A model generated the notes under the pieces. That model saw only the letters and a list, made by a program, of their open reading frames with translations. It was not told the origin of the DNA and ran no database searches. Of a DNA stretch of 37,696 bases, positions 23,206 through 31,683 are shown piece by piece. Every line of letters begins with the position of its first letter. The first letter of the stretch is position 1. Origin of the DNA: an uncultured Eubacteriales bacterium (GTDB lineage: Bacteria > Bacillota > Clostridia > Christensenellales > Borkfalkiaceae). The stretch covers positions 1 to 37,696 of the forward strand of contig UQTB01000021.1 of assembly GCA_900543915.1 (NCBI GenBank), in the 5' to 3' direction. Position numbers and translations under genes: made by a program.

Positions 23206-23982
23206 ATGAGTAACATTATTCAGGTAACGGGGCTGAAAAAGACCTTTCGTCTTTCGGCCAGACAACAGAAGCTGGAACGCACAAATTCCCGCCTGAAGGT
23301 CGCGGTGAACGATCTCTCGTTTTCCGCCAACGAGGGGGAGATTTTCGGGCTTTTGGGGGCGAACGGCGCGGGAAAAACCACCACGCTCCGTATGCTTGCG
23401 ACCCTGATCCGACCGGACGAAGGAACCGCCGTTCTGGACGGCGCGGATATCGTCGCCGAGCCGGAGCGCGTGCGCAGAAAGATAGGATTTCTGACGGGCG
23501 AGCTGAAACTGGAGGAGTATTTTACCCCCAACTATCTCTTCGATTTCTTCTGCGAACTGCACGGTGTTCCGGAAAACCTGCGCGCGGAGCGCAAGCGCAT
23601 GCTGTTTGAAAAATTCGGCATCGATTCGTTTGCCGAAGTAAAAGTGGGGAATCTCTCTACCGGCATGAAGCAAAAAGTATCTCTGGTCATCGCGCTGGTT
23701 CACGATCCCAAAATCATTATTTTCGACGAGCCGACAAACGGACTGGACGTATTGACGGCGAAAGTCGTAACGGATTTTCTGGCGGAGCTGCGCGCGCAGG
23801 GGAAAACGGTCCTGTTGTCGACGCATATCTTCAGCCTGGTGGAAAAGCTCTGCGACCGCGTCGGTATCATCATCGACGGAAAAATGGCGGTCGAGGGGGC
23901 GCTGCCGGAGATCTGCGGCGGTAAATCGTTGGAAGACGCCTTTTTCGATCTCTACGCGGCGGCGAAAGGAGGCGCGGTATGA
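23206..23982 (+). CDS. ABC transporter ATP-binding protein (NatA-like)
   Basis: This 258-residue ATPase drives export together with the membrane protein encoded next. Walker A is G-A-N-G-A-G-K-T-T, the signature is N-L-S-T-G-M-K-Q-K, and Walker B is I-I-F-D-E-P-T-N-G-L-D, followed by the S-T-H switch histidine. The signature LSTGM rather than LSGGQ and the R-L-S-A-R insert near the start resemble the NatA sodium-export ATPase. An in-frame ATG exists at 23176, but the one at 23206 has AAGAGG at good spacing and removes a non-family leader. The stop overlaps the permease start by four bases (ATGA). Confidence 0.85.
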   Translation: MSNIIQVTGLKKTFRLSARQQKLERTNSRLKVAVNDLSFSANEGEIFGLLGANGAGKTTTLRMLATLIRPDEGTAVLDGADIVAEPERVRRKIGFLTGELKLEEYFTPNYLFDFFCELHGVPENLRAERKRMLFEKFGIDSFAEVKVGNLSTGMKQKVSLVIALVHDPKIIIFDEPTNGLDVLTAKVVTDFLAELRAQGKTVLLSTHIFSLVEKLCDRVGIIIDGKMAVEGALPEICGGKSLEDAFFDLYAAAKGGAV

Positions 23983-25142
23983 AGGAGATTTTCACCATCG
24001 TAAAAAAGGAGTTCGTGCGTTTTTTCACGGACAAGCGCCTTTGGATCAACGCCTTGATCCTCCCAGGCCTGATGATCTACGTGCTTTATTCGCTGATGGG
24101 GAGCGCGTTCGGCGATCTCTTCGGGCAGGATAAAGACTACGTTTACCGCGTATACGCATATCATCTCCCCGTGCCCGATTTTTTCGGGGCGTTGGAGAAT
24201 TTTGAGTGGAAAGACGACCTTTCCGTCGAAGAGGCGAAGGCTGCAGTGCAGAATAAAGAGGCGGATGCCGTCATTATTTTCCCCGAGCATTTCCTGGAAG
24301 ACATCGCATCTTACGACCCCGCCGGCGGCAGCCCCGCGCCCAACGTGGAAATTTATTATAACTCGGCGCGTACGGAGAGCGGATCCGCCTATCAGCTCGT
24401 CGCCGCCGCGCTGAACGCCTTTGAGAGCGCGTTGTCCAATAAGTTCGATATCAACCGGGGAGAGGACTTTGACCTCGCTTCGGAAAAGGAAGTCGTCGGA
24501 CAGCTCTTCTCGCAGCTCTTTCCCATGCTGATGCTCATTTTCCTATATTCCGGCTGTATGTCCATCGCTCCCGATTCCATCGCGGGAGAAAAGGAGCGCG
24601 GCACGCTGGCGACCATGCTGGTCACGCCGATGAAGCGCGGGAACCTCGCCGTCGGCAAGATTTTGAGCTTGGGGACGCTGGCGCTTCTTTCCGGATTATC
24701 CAGCTTTATCGGAACCATCACATCCCTGCCCAAGATGATGGGCGGGGCAATGGACGGGATGAATACCGCCGTCTACGGCGCGGGGGAATATCTCGCGCTC
24801 CTGGGGATTATTCTCTCCACCGTCCTGTTGTTTGTCTCCATCATCTCCGTCGTCTCCGCGTTTTCGAAGAACGTAAAGGAAGCGACGACGTATCTGGTGC
24901 CCTTCATGGTGCTCGTCATGCTCTGCGGCGTGGCGGGGATGTTCGGCGGCGGCTCTGCCGCTTTCTGGGTATCGCTGATCCCCGTTTACAACAGCATCGC
25001 CATGATGAACGGGATTCTTTCCTTCCAGATGAGCACGCTGAACCTGGTTCTCACGATCGGCTGCAATCTGCTCTATACGGGCGTACTGATATGGGTGCTG
25101 ACGCGCATGTTCCGCTCCGAGCGCCTGATGTTCAACGCCTGA
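23979..25142 (+). CDS. ABC-2 family permease (NatB-like)
   Basis: This 387-residue membrane protein has the ABC-2 exporter layout. One N-terminal transmembrane segment (residues 24-42) is followed by a large extracytoplasmic domain of about 150 residues. Five or so C-terminal membrane segments come after residue 170. The cytoplasmic coupling motif I-A-G-E-K-E-R-G-T-L near residue 205 is diagnostic of the NatB/YhaP group. It is translationally coupled to the ATPase. Family members export sodium ions or antimicrobial compounds; the substrate here is not evident. Confidence 0.85.
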   Translation: MKEIFTIVKKEFVRFFTDKRLWINALILPGLMIYVLYSLMGSAFGDLFGQDKDYVYRVYAYHLPVPDFFGALENFEWKDDLSVEEAKAAVQNKEADAVIIFPEHFLEDIASYDPAGGSPAPNVEIYYNSARTESGSAYQLVAAALNAFESALSNKFDINRGEDFDLASEKEVVGQLFSQLFPMLMLIFLYSGCMSIAPDSIAGEKERGTLATMLVTPMKRGNLAVGKILSLGTLALLSGLSSFIGTITSLPKMMGGAMDGMNTAVYGAGEYLALLGIILSTVLLFVSIISVVSAFSKNVKEATTYLVPFMVLVMLCGVAGMFGGGSAAFWVSLIPVYNSIAMMNGILSFQMSTLNLVLTIGCNLLYTGVLIWVLTRMFRSERLMFNA

Positions 25143-25158
25143 CAAAAAGCGCAAACGG

Positions 25159-25190
25159 ATGCCGCGATAAAAATCGCGGCATATTTTTTT
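25159..25190 (+). terminator. Strong terminator after the ABC transporter operon
   Basis: A 10-bp perfect stem ATGCCGCGAT (25159-25168) with ATCGCGGCAT (25173-25182) and an AAAA loop is followed by ATTTTTTT. Confidence 0.9.
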
Positions 25191-25199
25191 GTCAAATCC

Positions 25200-25228
25200 T
25201 TGTCAAATCGTTGCAAATGTGTTATCAT
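25200..25228 (+). promoter_or_regulatory. Probable promoter for the RlmI-like gene
   Basis: TTGTCA (25200-25205), a 17-base spacer and TATCAT (25223-25228) are present. A second overlapping candidate, TTGCAA with TATAAG, lies eleven bases downstream. The leader of about 100 bases shows no recognised riboswitch. Confidence 0.5.
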
Positions 25229-25337
25229 ATCAGTATAAGTGAGAGAATTTGGATTTTCAGAAAAAGATAAAAAAAGGAGCGGCAGAAGGGGAAAAACGGT
25301 TTGTTAAGGGGGCTTTTGTTTTTCCGCGTGGTGATCT

Positions 25338-26558
25338 ATGAACGTACCGAGAGAATATAAACGGGCGGCGATAACCGAAAAGCAGGAGCGTTCCGTGCTT
25401 GCCGGTCATCCCTGGATTTTCGGGGAGGAAATCGTCTCCTGCGAAGGAGCGCCGGAGAACGGAGAACTGGTGGACGTCGTCAGCAGGAAGGGGAGTTATC
25501 TGGGTACGGGCTTTTACAACGCGCATTCAAAAATCAGAGTCCGCCTTCTGTCCCGGAACGCGAACGACCGATTCGACGAGGCTTTTTTCTGCCGACGGAT
25601 AAAATACGCTTACGAATACCGCAAAACCGTTTTGCATGCGGATAACATGGATTGCTTCCGCCTGATTTTCGGCGAGGCAGACCAGCTGCCCGGGCTCACG
25701 GCGGATCTGTTTCACGACGTATTGGTGGTTCAGATCCTGTCTTACGGGCTGGAAGTGCGCAAGGACGTCCTTTTTGACGCAATGCTGCGGGTATTGGAAG
25801 AAAACGGCATAGCGGTGCGCGGCATCTACGAGCGGAACGACGTTTCCGTCCGCCGGCTGGAGGGGCTGGAAGAGAGCAAGGGCTGGTACCGAACGCCGTC
25901 GGATGACGCCGCAGAGACGGAGAGCGTCGAAAACGGCCTGCGTTTCTCGGTAGATTTCGGCAACGGGCAGAAGACGGGGTACTTTTTGGATCAGAAATAC
26001 AACCGCCTGGCAGTGTCTCATATTGCAAACGGCAAGCGCGTGCTCGACTGTTTTACGCACACCGGCTCTTTCGCGCTGAATGCCGTCCGGGGCGGCGCGC
26101 TGCATGTGACCGCAGTCGATATCTCGGAAAACGCGATCGAGACGGCGAAACGGAACGCCCGCCTAAACGGGATGGAAGATAAGATCGACTTTCTGGTGGA
26201 AGACGTGTTCGAGACCCTCCGCCGCATGGAAGAGGAGCGGAAAAAGTTTGATTTCGTGATTCTGGATCCACCCGCTTTCACGAAGTCGAGAAAGACGATC
26301 GACGCCGCGATGCGCGGTTATCGGGAGATCAATTACCGGGGCATGAAGCTGGTTCAGCGCGGCGGATATTTCGCCACCTGCTCCTGTTCGCATTTCGCCT
26401 ACGACGACGCATTCCGCCAAATGCTGACGGGCGCCGCGCGCGAGGCGGGTGTGAATCTCCGTCAGATCGAGGCGAAAAAGCAGGCGCCCGATCATCCGAT
26501 TTTGTGGAACGTTCCGGAGACGGATTATTTGAAATTTTACCTGTTTCAGGTGGTATGA
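25338..26558 (+). CDS. rlmI: Class I SAM-dependent rRNA methyltransferase (RlmI family)
   Basis: This 406-residue protein matches 23S rRNA cytosine-C5 methyltransferases of the RlmI type. An N-terminal PUA domain (residues 1-75, G-H-P-W-I-F-G-E-E-I) binds RNA. A middle domain leads into the Rossmann catalytic domain with D-C-F-T-H-T-G-S-F-A-L as SAM motif I, A-V-D-I-S as motif II and I-L-D-P-P-A-F as motif IV. The cysteine in T-C-S-C-S near residue 350 is the likely catalytic nucleophile of the m5C reaction. It is followed after ten bases by an SDR gene, probably cotranscribed. Confidence 0.85.
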   Translation: MNVPREYKRAAITEKQERSVLAGHPWIFGEEIVSCEGAPENGELVDVVSRKGSYLGTGFYNAHSKIRVRLLSRNANDRFDEAFFCRRIKYAYEYRKTVLHADNMDCFRLIFGEADQLPGLTADLFHDVLVVQILSYGLEVRKDVLFDAMLRVLEENGIAVRGIYERNDVSVRRLEGLEESKGWYRTPSDDAAETESVENGLRFSVDFGNGQKTGYFLDQKYNRLAVSHIANGKRVLDCFTHTGSFALNAVRGGALHVTAVDISENAIETAKRNARLNGMEDKIDFLVEDVFETLRRMEEERKKFDFVILDPPAFTKSRKTIDAAMRGYREINYRGMKLVQRGGYFATCSCSHFAYDDAFRQMLTGAAREAGVNLRQIEAKKQAPDHPILWNVPETDYLKFYLFQVV

Positions 26559-26568
26559 GGGGGATGAT

Positions 26569-27327
26569 ATGAAAATAGCGATCATAACGGGCGCTTCTTC
26601 CGGGCTGGGGAGAGAATTTTTTTTGCAGGCCGCTTCCTTTTTTCCGGAGGTGGAGGAATATTGGCTGATTGCCCGCCGTGCGGAGCGCCTGAGCGAATAC
26701 GCCGCGCTGTTGCCGGAGAAAAAGGTCGTAAGCCTCGCTTTGGATCTCGCGCAGGACGAAAGCTATGCCGCCCTGCGGGAAAAGCTCGCGGCAGAACAGC
26801 CGGAAATCCGCCTGTTCGTCAACAACGCTGGTTTGGGCTTTTGGGGCAGCGTGGAGTCGCTCGGGGCGGAAAAGCAGATAAACTGCGTGGATGTCAACGT
26901 GAAAGCCGTCACCGCGCTCTCCGCAATCGCGCTTCCCTATATGGGAAAGGGCGGAAGAATGATCTTCACCTCTTCCATCGCCTCTTTTGCGCCCAATGCG
27001 TTTATGACGACGTATTCGTCTACCAAAGCCTATGTGACGGCGTTTGCGCGCGGGCTGAACTACGAGCTCAGAAAGGATGACAGAGAGATCCGCGTGACGG
27101 TGGTCTGTCCCGGCCCGATGGCGACCGAATTTATCGCCGTCGGCGGCGTCAAGTCAAAGACGTTCGACAAATTGCCGTACTGCGATCCGGTAAAGGTGGT
27201 GCGCGGCACGCTGAAGTGCGCAAAACGCGGTAAATTTATCTATACCAACCGGCTGTTTTTCAAGTTTTACCGCCTCTTGGCAAAGGTCTTGCCCACGGCG
27301 TGGGTGATGCCGATGGCGAAAACCTGA
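26569..27327 (+). CDS. Short-chain dehydrogenase/reductase
   Basis: This 252-residue classical SDR binds NAD(P) through T-G-A-S-S-G-L-G (residues 7-14) and has N-N-A-G at the strand-4 position. The catalytic Tyr149 and Lys153 lie in Y-S-S-T-K, with the catalytic Ser in T-S-S-I-A upstream. The arginine pair following R-R in the second strand suggests NADPH preference. Substrate is unknown. It starts ten bases after the RlmI-like gene and has a GGGGG-containing site upstream. Confidence 0.85.
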   Translation: MKIAIITGASSGLGREFFLQAASFFPEVEEYWLIARRAERLSEYAALLPEKKVVSLALDLAQDESYAALREKLAAEQPEIRLFVNNAGLGFWGSVESLGAEKQINCVDVNVKAVTALSAIALPYMGKGGRMIFTSSIASFAPNAFMTTYSSTKAYVTAFARGLNYELRKDDREIRVTVVCPGPMATEFIAVGGVKSKTFDKLPYCDPVKVVRGTLKCAKRGKFIYTNRLFFKFYRLLAKVLPTAWVMPMAKT

Positions 27328-27400
27328 ACCGCGCGGCTGTCCGCCGGCATACTTTGATAACGAGGGAATTTGCCCTAATAATATACGACAGGAGATAACT

Positions 27401-28351
27401 ATGCAATCCAAGAAGAAAATATCCATTATCGGCGCAGGAAACGTCGGCTCGACCATCGCCTATACGCTGATGCAGCAGGGAACGTGTTCGGAAATTTTGC
27501 TCGTCGATATCAACCGCGACAAGGCGGAGGGCGAATCCCTCGACCTGGCGCAGTGCGCGGCGTGCTTTCCTTCCGTAAAAGTGCGCTTCGGGGAATATGA
27601 AGACGCGGCCGGTTCGGATATCGTCATCGCCACGCTGGGCGTGGGCAGAAAACCCGGTCAGTCCCGTCTGGATCTGGCAAAGATCAACGTCGGCATCATC
27701 GAAAGCGTGATGCCGAAGGTGGCGAAAATCGCCCCGGATGCGATCTACATCATCGTTTCCAATCCCGTCGACGTGCTGACGTACGTCACCGTCCGCTGCA
27801 CGGGGCTTCCCGCTTCGCGCGTGGTCGGTACGGGTACGCTTCTGGATTCCAACCGCCTGTCGCAGGCGATTGCGGAGTATCTCGACGTGGATATCAAGAG
27901 CGTCAATTCCTACGTGTTCGGAGAGCACGGCGATCAGTGCTTCGTGCCCTGGAGCCTCTGCACGGTCGGCGGCGTCCCCGTGAAGACTTACGCAAAGGAG
28001 CTGTTCGGGGAAGAAGCGGATATTGACGGCAATTTCAAGGACCTCTACGATAAGGTGGTCAAGTCCGGCGCAAAGGTGATTCAGCTGAAAGGAGCGACGT
28101 TCTACGCGATCGCGGCATCCGTCGCGCAGCTGGTGGAGGCGATCATCTCCAACTCCAACAAAATTCTCCCCGTTTCCACCCTCATTCCGGGGGCGGACGG
28201 AAAGGATATCTGCACGGGCGTTCCCTGTTTTCTGGACGGAAACGGCATCAAACGCCGCGTTGCGATGCCTCTCACGGAGGAAGAAGAGGAGAAATTCAAA
28301 GAGAAAGTCGAGCGCATTACGGAGACGTACTGCCAGCTTGGAATCCGATAA
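27401..28351 (+). CDS. Lactate/malate dehydrogenase family 2-hydroxyacid dehydrogenase (LDH-like, Arg at the specificity position)
   Basis: This 316-residue NAD-dependent enzyme aligns with L-lactate dehydrogenase throughout. G-A-G-N-V-G-S forms the NAD fold, L-D-S-N-R has the Asp/Arg pair (Asp168/Arg171 in standard numbering), G-E-H-G-D-Q has the catalytic His (residue 176), and K-G-A-T-F-Y matches the LDH Thr246 region. The substrate loop reads G-R-K-P-G-Q-S-R where LDH has Q-K-P-G-E-T-R. Residue 83 is therefore Arg at standard position 102, the residue found in malate dehydrogenases. Changing Gln102 to Arg turned a Bacillus LDH into a malate dehydrogenase, so oxaloacetate or another bulky oxoacid may be the substrate. 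It has an AGGAGA site and its own terminator. Confidence 0.85.
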   Translation: MQSKKKISIIGAGNVGSTIAYTLMQQGTCSEILLVDINRDKAEGESLDLAQCAACFPSVKVRFGEYEDAAGSDIVIATLGVGRKPGQSRLDLAKINVGIIESVMPKVAKIAPDAIYIIVSNPVDVLTYVTVRCTGLPASRVVGTGTLLDSNRLSQAIAEYLDVDIKSVNSYVFGEHGDQCFVPWSLCTVGGVPVKTYAKELFGEEADIDGNFKDLYDKVVKSGAKVIQLKGATFYAIAASVAQLVEAIISNSNKILPVSTLIPGADGKDICTGVPCFLDGNGIKRRVAMPLTEEEEEKFKEKVERITETYCQLGIR

Positions 28352-28361
28352 ACGGCGGTTG

Positions 28362-28391
28362 CGCGGCAGGGTTCTGCCGCGTATTTTCTTT
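28362..28391 (+). terminator. Terminator after the dehydrogenase gene
   Basis: CGCGGCAG (28362-28369) pairs with CTGCCGCG (28374-28381) around GGTT, followed by TATTTTCTTT. Confidence 0.8.
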
Positions 28392-28406
28392 ATGCCCGCC
28401 GTAAAA

Positions 28407-28436
28407 TTGACATTTGAAAGGAATTTATGCTACACT
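28407..28436 (+). promoter_or_regulatory. Promoter for the aminopeptidase gene
   Basis: TTGACA (28407-28412), an 18-base spacer and TACACT (28431-28436) with a TG extended -10 lie 43 bases before the ATG. Confidence 0.7.
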
Positions 28437-28479
28437 GAAACAGGATTCGGCATAAGATAATGAACGGAAAGGAGATATT

Positions 28480-29808
28480 ATGGAAGTAACGAAAAAAATG
28501 CTTTCTCTGTTTGAAGAGCGGTTTGACCGTGACGGAAAAAACGCGGTCGCGATGAACGCCGTCACTTCGAACGGGATTAAAAAAGCGGCGCTCAACTATC
28601 AGGCTGCGCGGGACATGCGCAACGAATTTTCCATCTCGCTCGAGCAGACGGGCGTGACCAATCAGAAGCAGAGCGGGCGCTGCTGGATGTTTGCGGCGCT
28701 GAACGTTCTGCGCTTCGGCGTCGTAAAAAAGTACAATCTGGAATCCTTTGAGTTTTCCCAGAACTACACGCTCTTTTACGATAAGCTGGAGAAGGCGAAT
28801 TATTTTCTGGAAAACGTCATCGAAACGTATGAAGAGCCTGCCGACAGCCGCCTGCTGCAGCACCTGATCGGCGCCGCCACGCAGGACGGCGGACAGTGGG
28901 ATATGATCTGCAATATCATCACCAAGTACGGCGTCGTGCCCAAGGATGCGATGCCGGAGACTGCCTGCTCTTCCGCGACCGCGGAAATGGACTTTCTCCT
29001 TCTTACCAAACTGCAGGAGGACGCCATGCTGCTGCGCAGAGCGATGCGGAGCGGGGCGGACCGCGCGGAAATTTCGGCGCAGAAGGACGAGATGCTGGCG
29101 GATATCTATAAGATTCTCGCCATATCGCTCGGAAAGCCGCCCAAAACCTTTGATTTCGAGGCGCGCGACAAGGACAAAAAGTTTATCCGCTTCCGGGATA
29201 TGACGCCCGAGCGCTTCTACCGCGAATTTGTCGGCGTGGACGTCAACGATTACATCAGCGTGATCAACGCGCCCACCGAAGACAAACCCTATTACAGGAG
29301 CTTTACGGTCAGATATCTGGGGAACGTCCGGGAAGGGCGGATCGTCCGCTATCTAAATCTGCCGTCAGATGAGGTGAAGGCGCTCGCAATCGCACAGCTG
29401 AAGGACGGCTCTCCCGTCTGGTTCGGCTGCGACGTCGGCAAGGAATTCGACCGCGATGCGGGAATTCTGGACACCGAAAATTATAAGACAGACGAGCTGT
29501 TCGGGATCCGCCGGGGCATGACCAAGGGCGAACGCATCCTGTACGGCAACAGCCTGATGACGCACGCAATGGTGTTTGTCGGCGTCAATCTGGATGAAAA
29601 CGGCTTGCCGAACCGCTGGAGAGTGGAGAACAGCTGGGGGAAAGAGCGGTTCAAAGAGGGCTTTATGGTGATGAGCGACCGTTGGTTCGACGAATATAAT
29701 TATCAGGTAGTGGTACATAAAAAATACCTCTCCGCAGAGCAGCGTGCGGCTTATGAGTCGAAACCCGTGGAGCTGGATCCGTGGGATCCCATGGGGTCGC
29801 TCGCCTGA
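28480..29808 (+). CDS. pepC: Aminopeptidase C (bleomycin hydrolase family, C1B)
   Basis: This 442-residue cytoplasmic cysteine peptidase removes N-terminal residues from peptides, in family hexamers that enclose the active sites. The catalytic triad is visible: Cys68 in Q-S-G-R-C-W-M-F-A, His362 in L-M-T-H-A-M-V-F and Asn384 in V-E-N-S-W-G. Length fits PepC. The start has GGAGAT at good spacing. An acetyltransferase gene follows after 15 bases and is probably cotranscribed. Confidence 0.92.
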   Translation: MEVTKKMLSLFEERFDRDGKNAVAMNAVTSNGIKKAALNYQAARDMRNEFSISLEQTGVTNQKQSGRCWMFAALNVLRFGVVKKYNLESFEFSQNYTLFYDKLEKANYFLENVIETYEEPADSRLLQHLIGAATQDGGQWDMICNIITKYGVVPKDAMPETACSSATAEMDFLLLTKLQEDAMLLRRAMRSGADRAEISAQKDEMLADIYKILAISLGKPPKTFDFEARDKDKKFIRFRDMTPERFYREFVGVDVNDYISVINAPTEDKPYYRSFTVRYLGNVREGRIVRYLNLPSDEVKALAIAQLKDGSPVWFGCDVGKEFDRDAGILDTENYKTDELFGIRRGMTKGERILYGNSLMTHAMVFVGVNLDENGLPNRWRVENSWGKERFKEGFMVMSDRWFDEYNYQVVVHKKYLSAEQRAAYESKPVELDPWDPMGSLA

Positions 29809-29823
29809 TCGGAGGACGGAACG

Positions 29824-30432
29824 ATGGACATGAAGGAGCGGATGCGCGCGGGCCTTCCTTACCGCGTGGACGATGTTCTGCTCGGGGAAAGCCTTGAGGC
29901 GAAACGGCGCGCGCGCCGTTTCAATCTGCTCGATCCCGGCGACGTGCAGGGGCAGACCGCGCTGCTTGCCGAAATATTCGGTAAAGTGGGAAAAAACTGC
30001 GTCGTCTGCGCGCCTCTCTACGTGGACTACGGGAAAAATACGGAGATCGGAGAGGGCTTTTTCGCCAATTACAACTTTGTCGTGCTGGATGTCGCGAAGG
30101 TGACGATCGGCAATGACGTTTTCTGCGGGCCGAACGTCACGCTGACGACGGCGGGGCACCCCGTTCATTATGAACCGCGCAATTCGCTCTACGAGTACGG
30201 TATTCCGATCGAGATCGGCGATAACGTCTGGCTGGGCGCGAACGTGGTCGTGAATCCCGGCGCGTCCGTCGGAGCGAATTCGGTGATCGGTTCGGGCAGC
30301 GTCGTCACGGGAAGGATTCCTCCCGACGTCGTCGCGGCGGGAAATCCCTGCCGCGTCATACGGGAAATCACGGAGGAAGATAAAAAGTATTATTACAAAA
30401 AACGGCCGTTCGATATCGACTACCGCCTGTGA
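29824..30432 (+). CDS. Maltose/galactoside O-acetyltransferase family protein
   Basis: This 202-residue left-handed beta-helix acetyltransferase has the N-terminal Mac domain (residues 5-60), then hexapeptide repeats. These include I-G-N-D-V-F-C-G-P-N-V and I-G-D-N-V-W-L-G-A-N-V-V-V-N-P-G. The catalytic histidine lies in T-T-A-G-H-P-V. Family enzymes acetylate the C6 hydroxyl of sugars such as maltose or glucose using acetyl-CoA. It is downstream of pepC and ends at a strong terminator. Confidence 0.88.
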   Translation: MDMKERMRAGLPYRVDDVLLGESLEAKRRARRFNLLDPGDVQGQTALLAEIFGKVGKNCVVCAPLYVDYGKNTEIGEGFFANYNFVVLDVAKVTIGNDVFCGPNVTLTTAGHPVHYEPRNSLYEYGIPIEIGDNVWLGANVVVNPGASVGANSVIGSGSVVTGRIPPDVVAAGNPCRVIREITEEDKKYYYKKRPFDIDYRL

Positions 30433-30438
30433 AAGGGA

Positions 30439-30477
30439 AATTCCGCCCGCTTTTTCGGGCGGAATTCTTTTTGTTTT
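30439..30477 (+). terminator. Strong terminator after the acetyltransferase
   Basis: An 11-bp perfect stem AATTCCGCCCG (30439-30449) with CGGGCGGAATT (30456-30466) is followed by CTTTTTGTTTT. Confidence 0.9.
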
Positions 30478-30487
30478 CCCAAAGGCT

Positions 30488-30517
30488 TTGACTTTATTTG
30501 CCTGTTTACGGTATAAT
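30488..30517 (+). promoter_or_regulatory. Promoter for the serine hydrolase operon
   Basis: TTGACT (30488-30493), an 18-base spacer and TATAAT (30512-30517) lie 28 bases before the ATG at 30546. The position also rules out the longer frame starting at 30498, which begins upstream of the transcription start. Confidence 0.8.
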
Positions 30518-30545
30518 AAAAAGAAAATATCGTAAGAAGAAAACC

Positions 30546-31682
30546 ATGTATGACTTTAAGGAAGTAGAAGAAAATCTTACGCGCATGGTGCGTGAGGGGA
30601 AAATCGCCGGCGCAAGCGCGGCGGTTTATCTCGCCGGTTCGCCCGTGTTCGAGGTCAGCTGCGGTTATGCGGATCTGGAAAAAAAGATCGCGCTCTCTCC
30701 AAAGAGCGTGTTCCGCCTCGCTTCGATGACGAAGCCTGTCACTGCCGCCGCCGTGCTGATCTGCCGGGAGCGCGGATGGCTGGCGTTGGAGGATCCCGTC
30801 TCCCGCTATCTGCCCGCGTTTCAGGATACCTTTCTGGCGGAAAAAAAGCGCGGTCATTACGAACGGGGGCGGAAAAATCCCGTTCCCGTAACCGTACTTC
30901 ATCTGCTCACGCATTCCTCCGGAATCGGTTCCGGGGAGCCGGTAGCGGACTTTTATTGTGAGGCAAAGCCGCGGGAAGGGGACACGCTCGCCGCGGCGGT
31001 TCAGCGCTACGCGGATTTTCCGCTGGAATTTATCCCCGGGACCGCTCAGAGCTACAGTCCCGTGATGGCGCTGGATGTCGCGGCGCGCATCGTCGAAATC
31101 GTTTCCGGCATGCCCTATGCCGCGTTTTTGGAGAAAAATATTTTTCTTCCCCTCGGTATGCGGAATACGGGCTATTCCCGCGCGGCTTTTGCGCCCGGCA
31201 GTATCGTCGTATCCTATCGCCACGAGGATGGGCGCTTGCTCCGCGACCCGCTGGAGGAGCATAATTTTGACGACTTTCCGGCCGATTATCCGGGCGGCGG
31301 CGCCGGGCTGATGGCGACGGCGGAAGATTACGCCCGCTTCGCGTCCATGCTCGCCTGTATGGGGGAACTGGACGGGGTACGCATTTTGCGGCGCGAGAGC
31401 GTCGGGCTGATGCAAAAACCATGGCTGCCGCAATCGGTCGCCGGAATCACCGATTGGTTTAACTGGGGGCTGGGCGTGCGCACGCTGTCGAAGACGATTC
31501 CGGGGCAGCCGCTTGCACCCGGCAGTTTCGGCTGGAGCGGCGCCTACGGTACGCATTTCTGGGCGGAACCCGCGCGCCGGCTCGCCGCGGTGTATATGCA
31601 CAACTCCCTGACGTACGGCGGTGCGGGCGCTCCGCACATGAATTTGTTTGAAGAGGGCGTGATGCGCGCGCTCGGGAGATGA
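30546..31682 (+). CDS. Beta-lactamase-fold serine hydrolase
   Basis: This 378-residue protein belongs to the class C beta-lactamase/esterase superfamily. The catalytic Ser60-x-x-Lys63 lies in A-S-M-T-K-P. The second-motif tyrosine is probably in S-Y-S-P, where YxN is usual. A C-terminal G-S-F-G-W-S-G-A-Y-G region stands in for the KTG strand. L-L-T-H-S-S-G-I is also typical of this group. No signal peptide is seen, so it is probably cytoplasmic, acting as an esterase or amidase rather than a beta-lactamase. It opens a four-gene operon, with the next ATG one base after its stop. Confidence 0.8.
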   Translation: MYDFKEVEENLTRMVREGKIAGASAAVYLAGSPVFEVSCGYADLEKKIALSPKSVFRLASMTKPVTAAAVLICRERGWLALEDPVSRYLPAFQDTFLAEKKRGHYERGRKNPVPVTVLHLLTHSSGIGSGEPVADFYCEAKPREGDTLAAAVQRYADFPLEFIPGTAQSYSPVMALDVAARIVEIVSGMPYAAFLEKNIFLPLGMRNTGYSRAAFAPGSIVVSYRHEDGRLLRDPLEEHNFDDFPADYPGGGAGLMATAEDYARFASMLACMGELDGVRILRRESVGLMQKPWLPQSVAGITDWFNWGLGVRTLSKTIPGQPLAPGSFGWSGAYGTHFWAEPARRLAAVYMHNSLTYGGAGAPHMNLFEEGVMRALGR

Positions 31683-31683
31683 A

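Noticed and set aside
23008..23826. Upstream 270-residue extension of the aldo-keto reductase frame
   Set aside because: It lies antisense to the ABC ATPase and crosses both promoters; the ATG at 23007 gives the normal family N-terminus.
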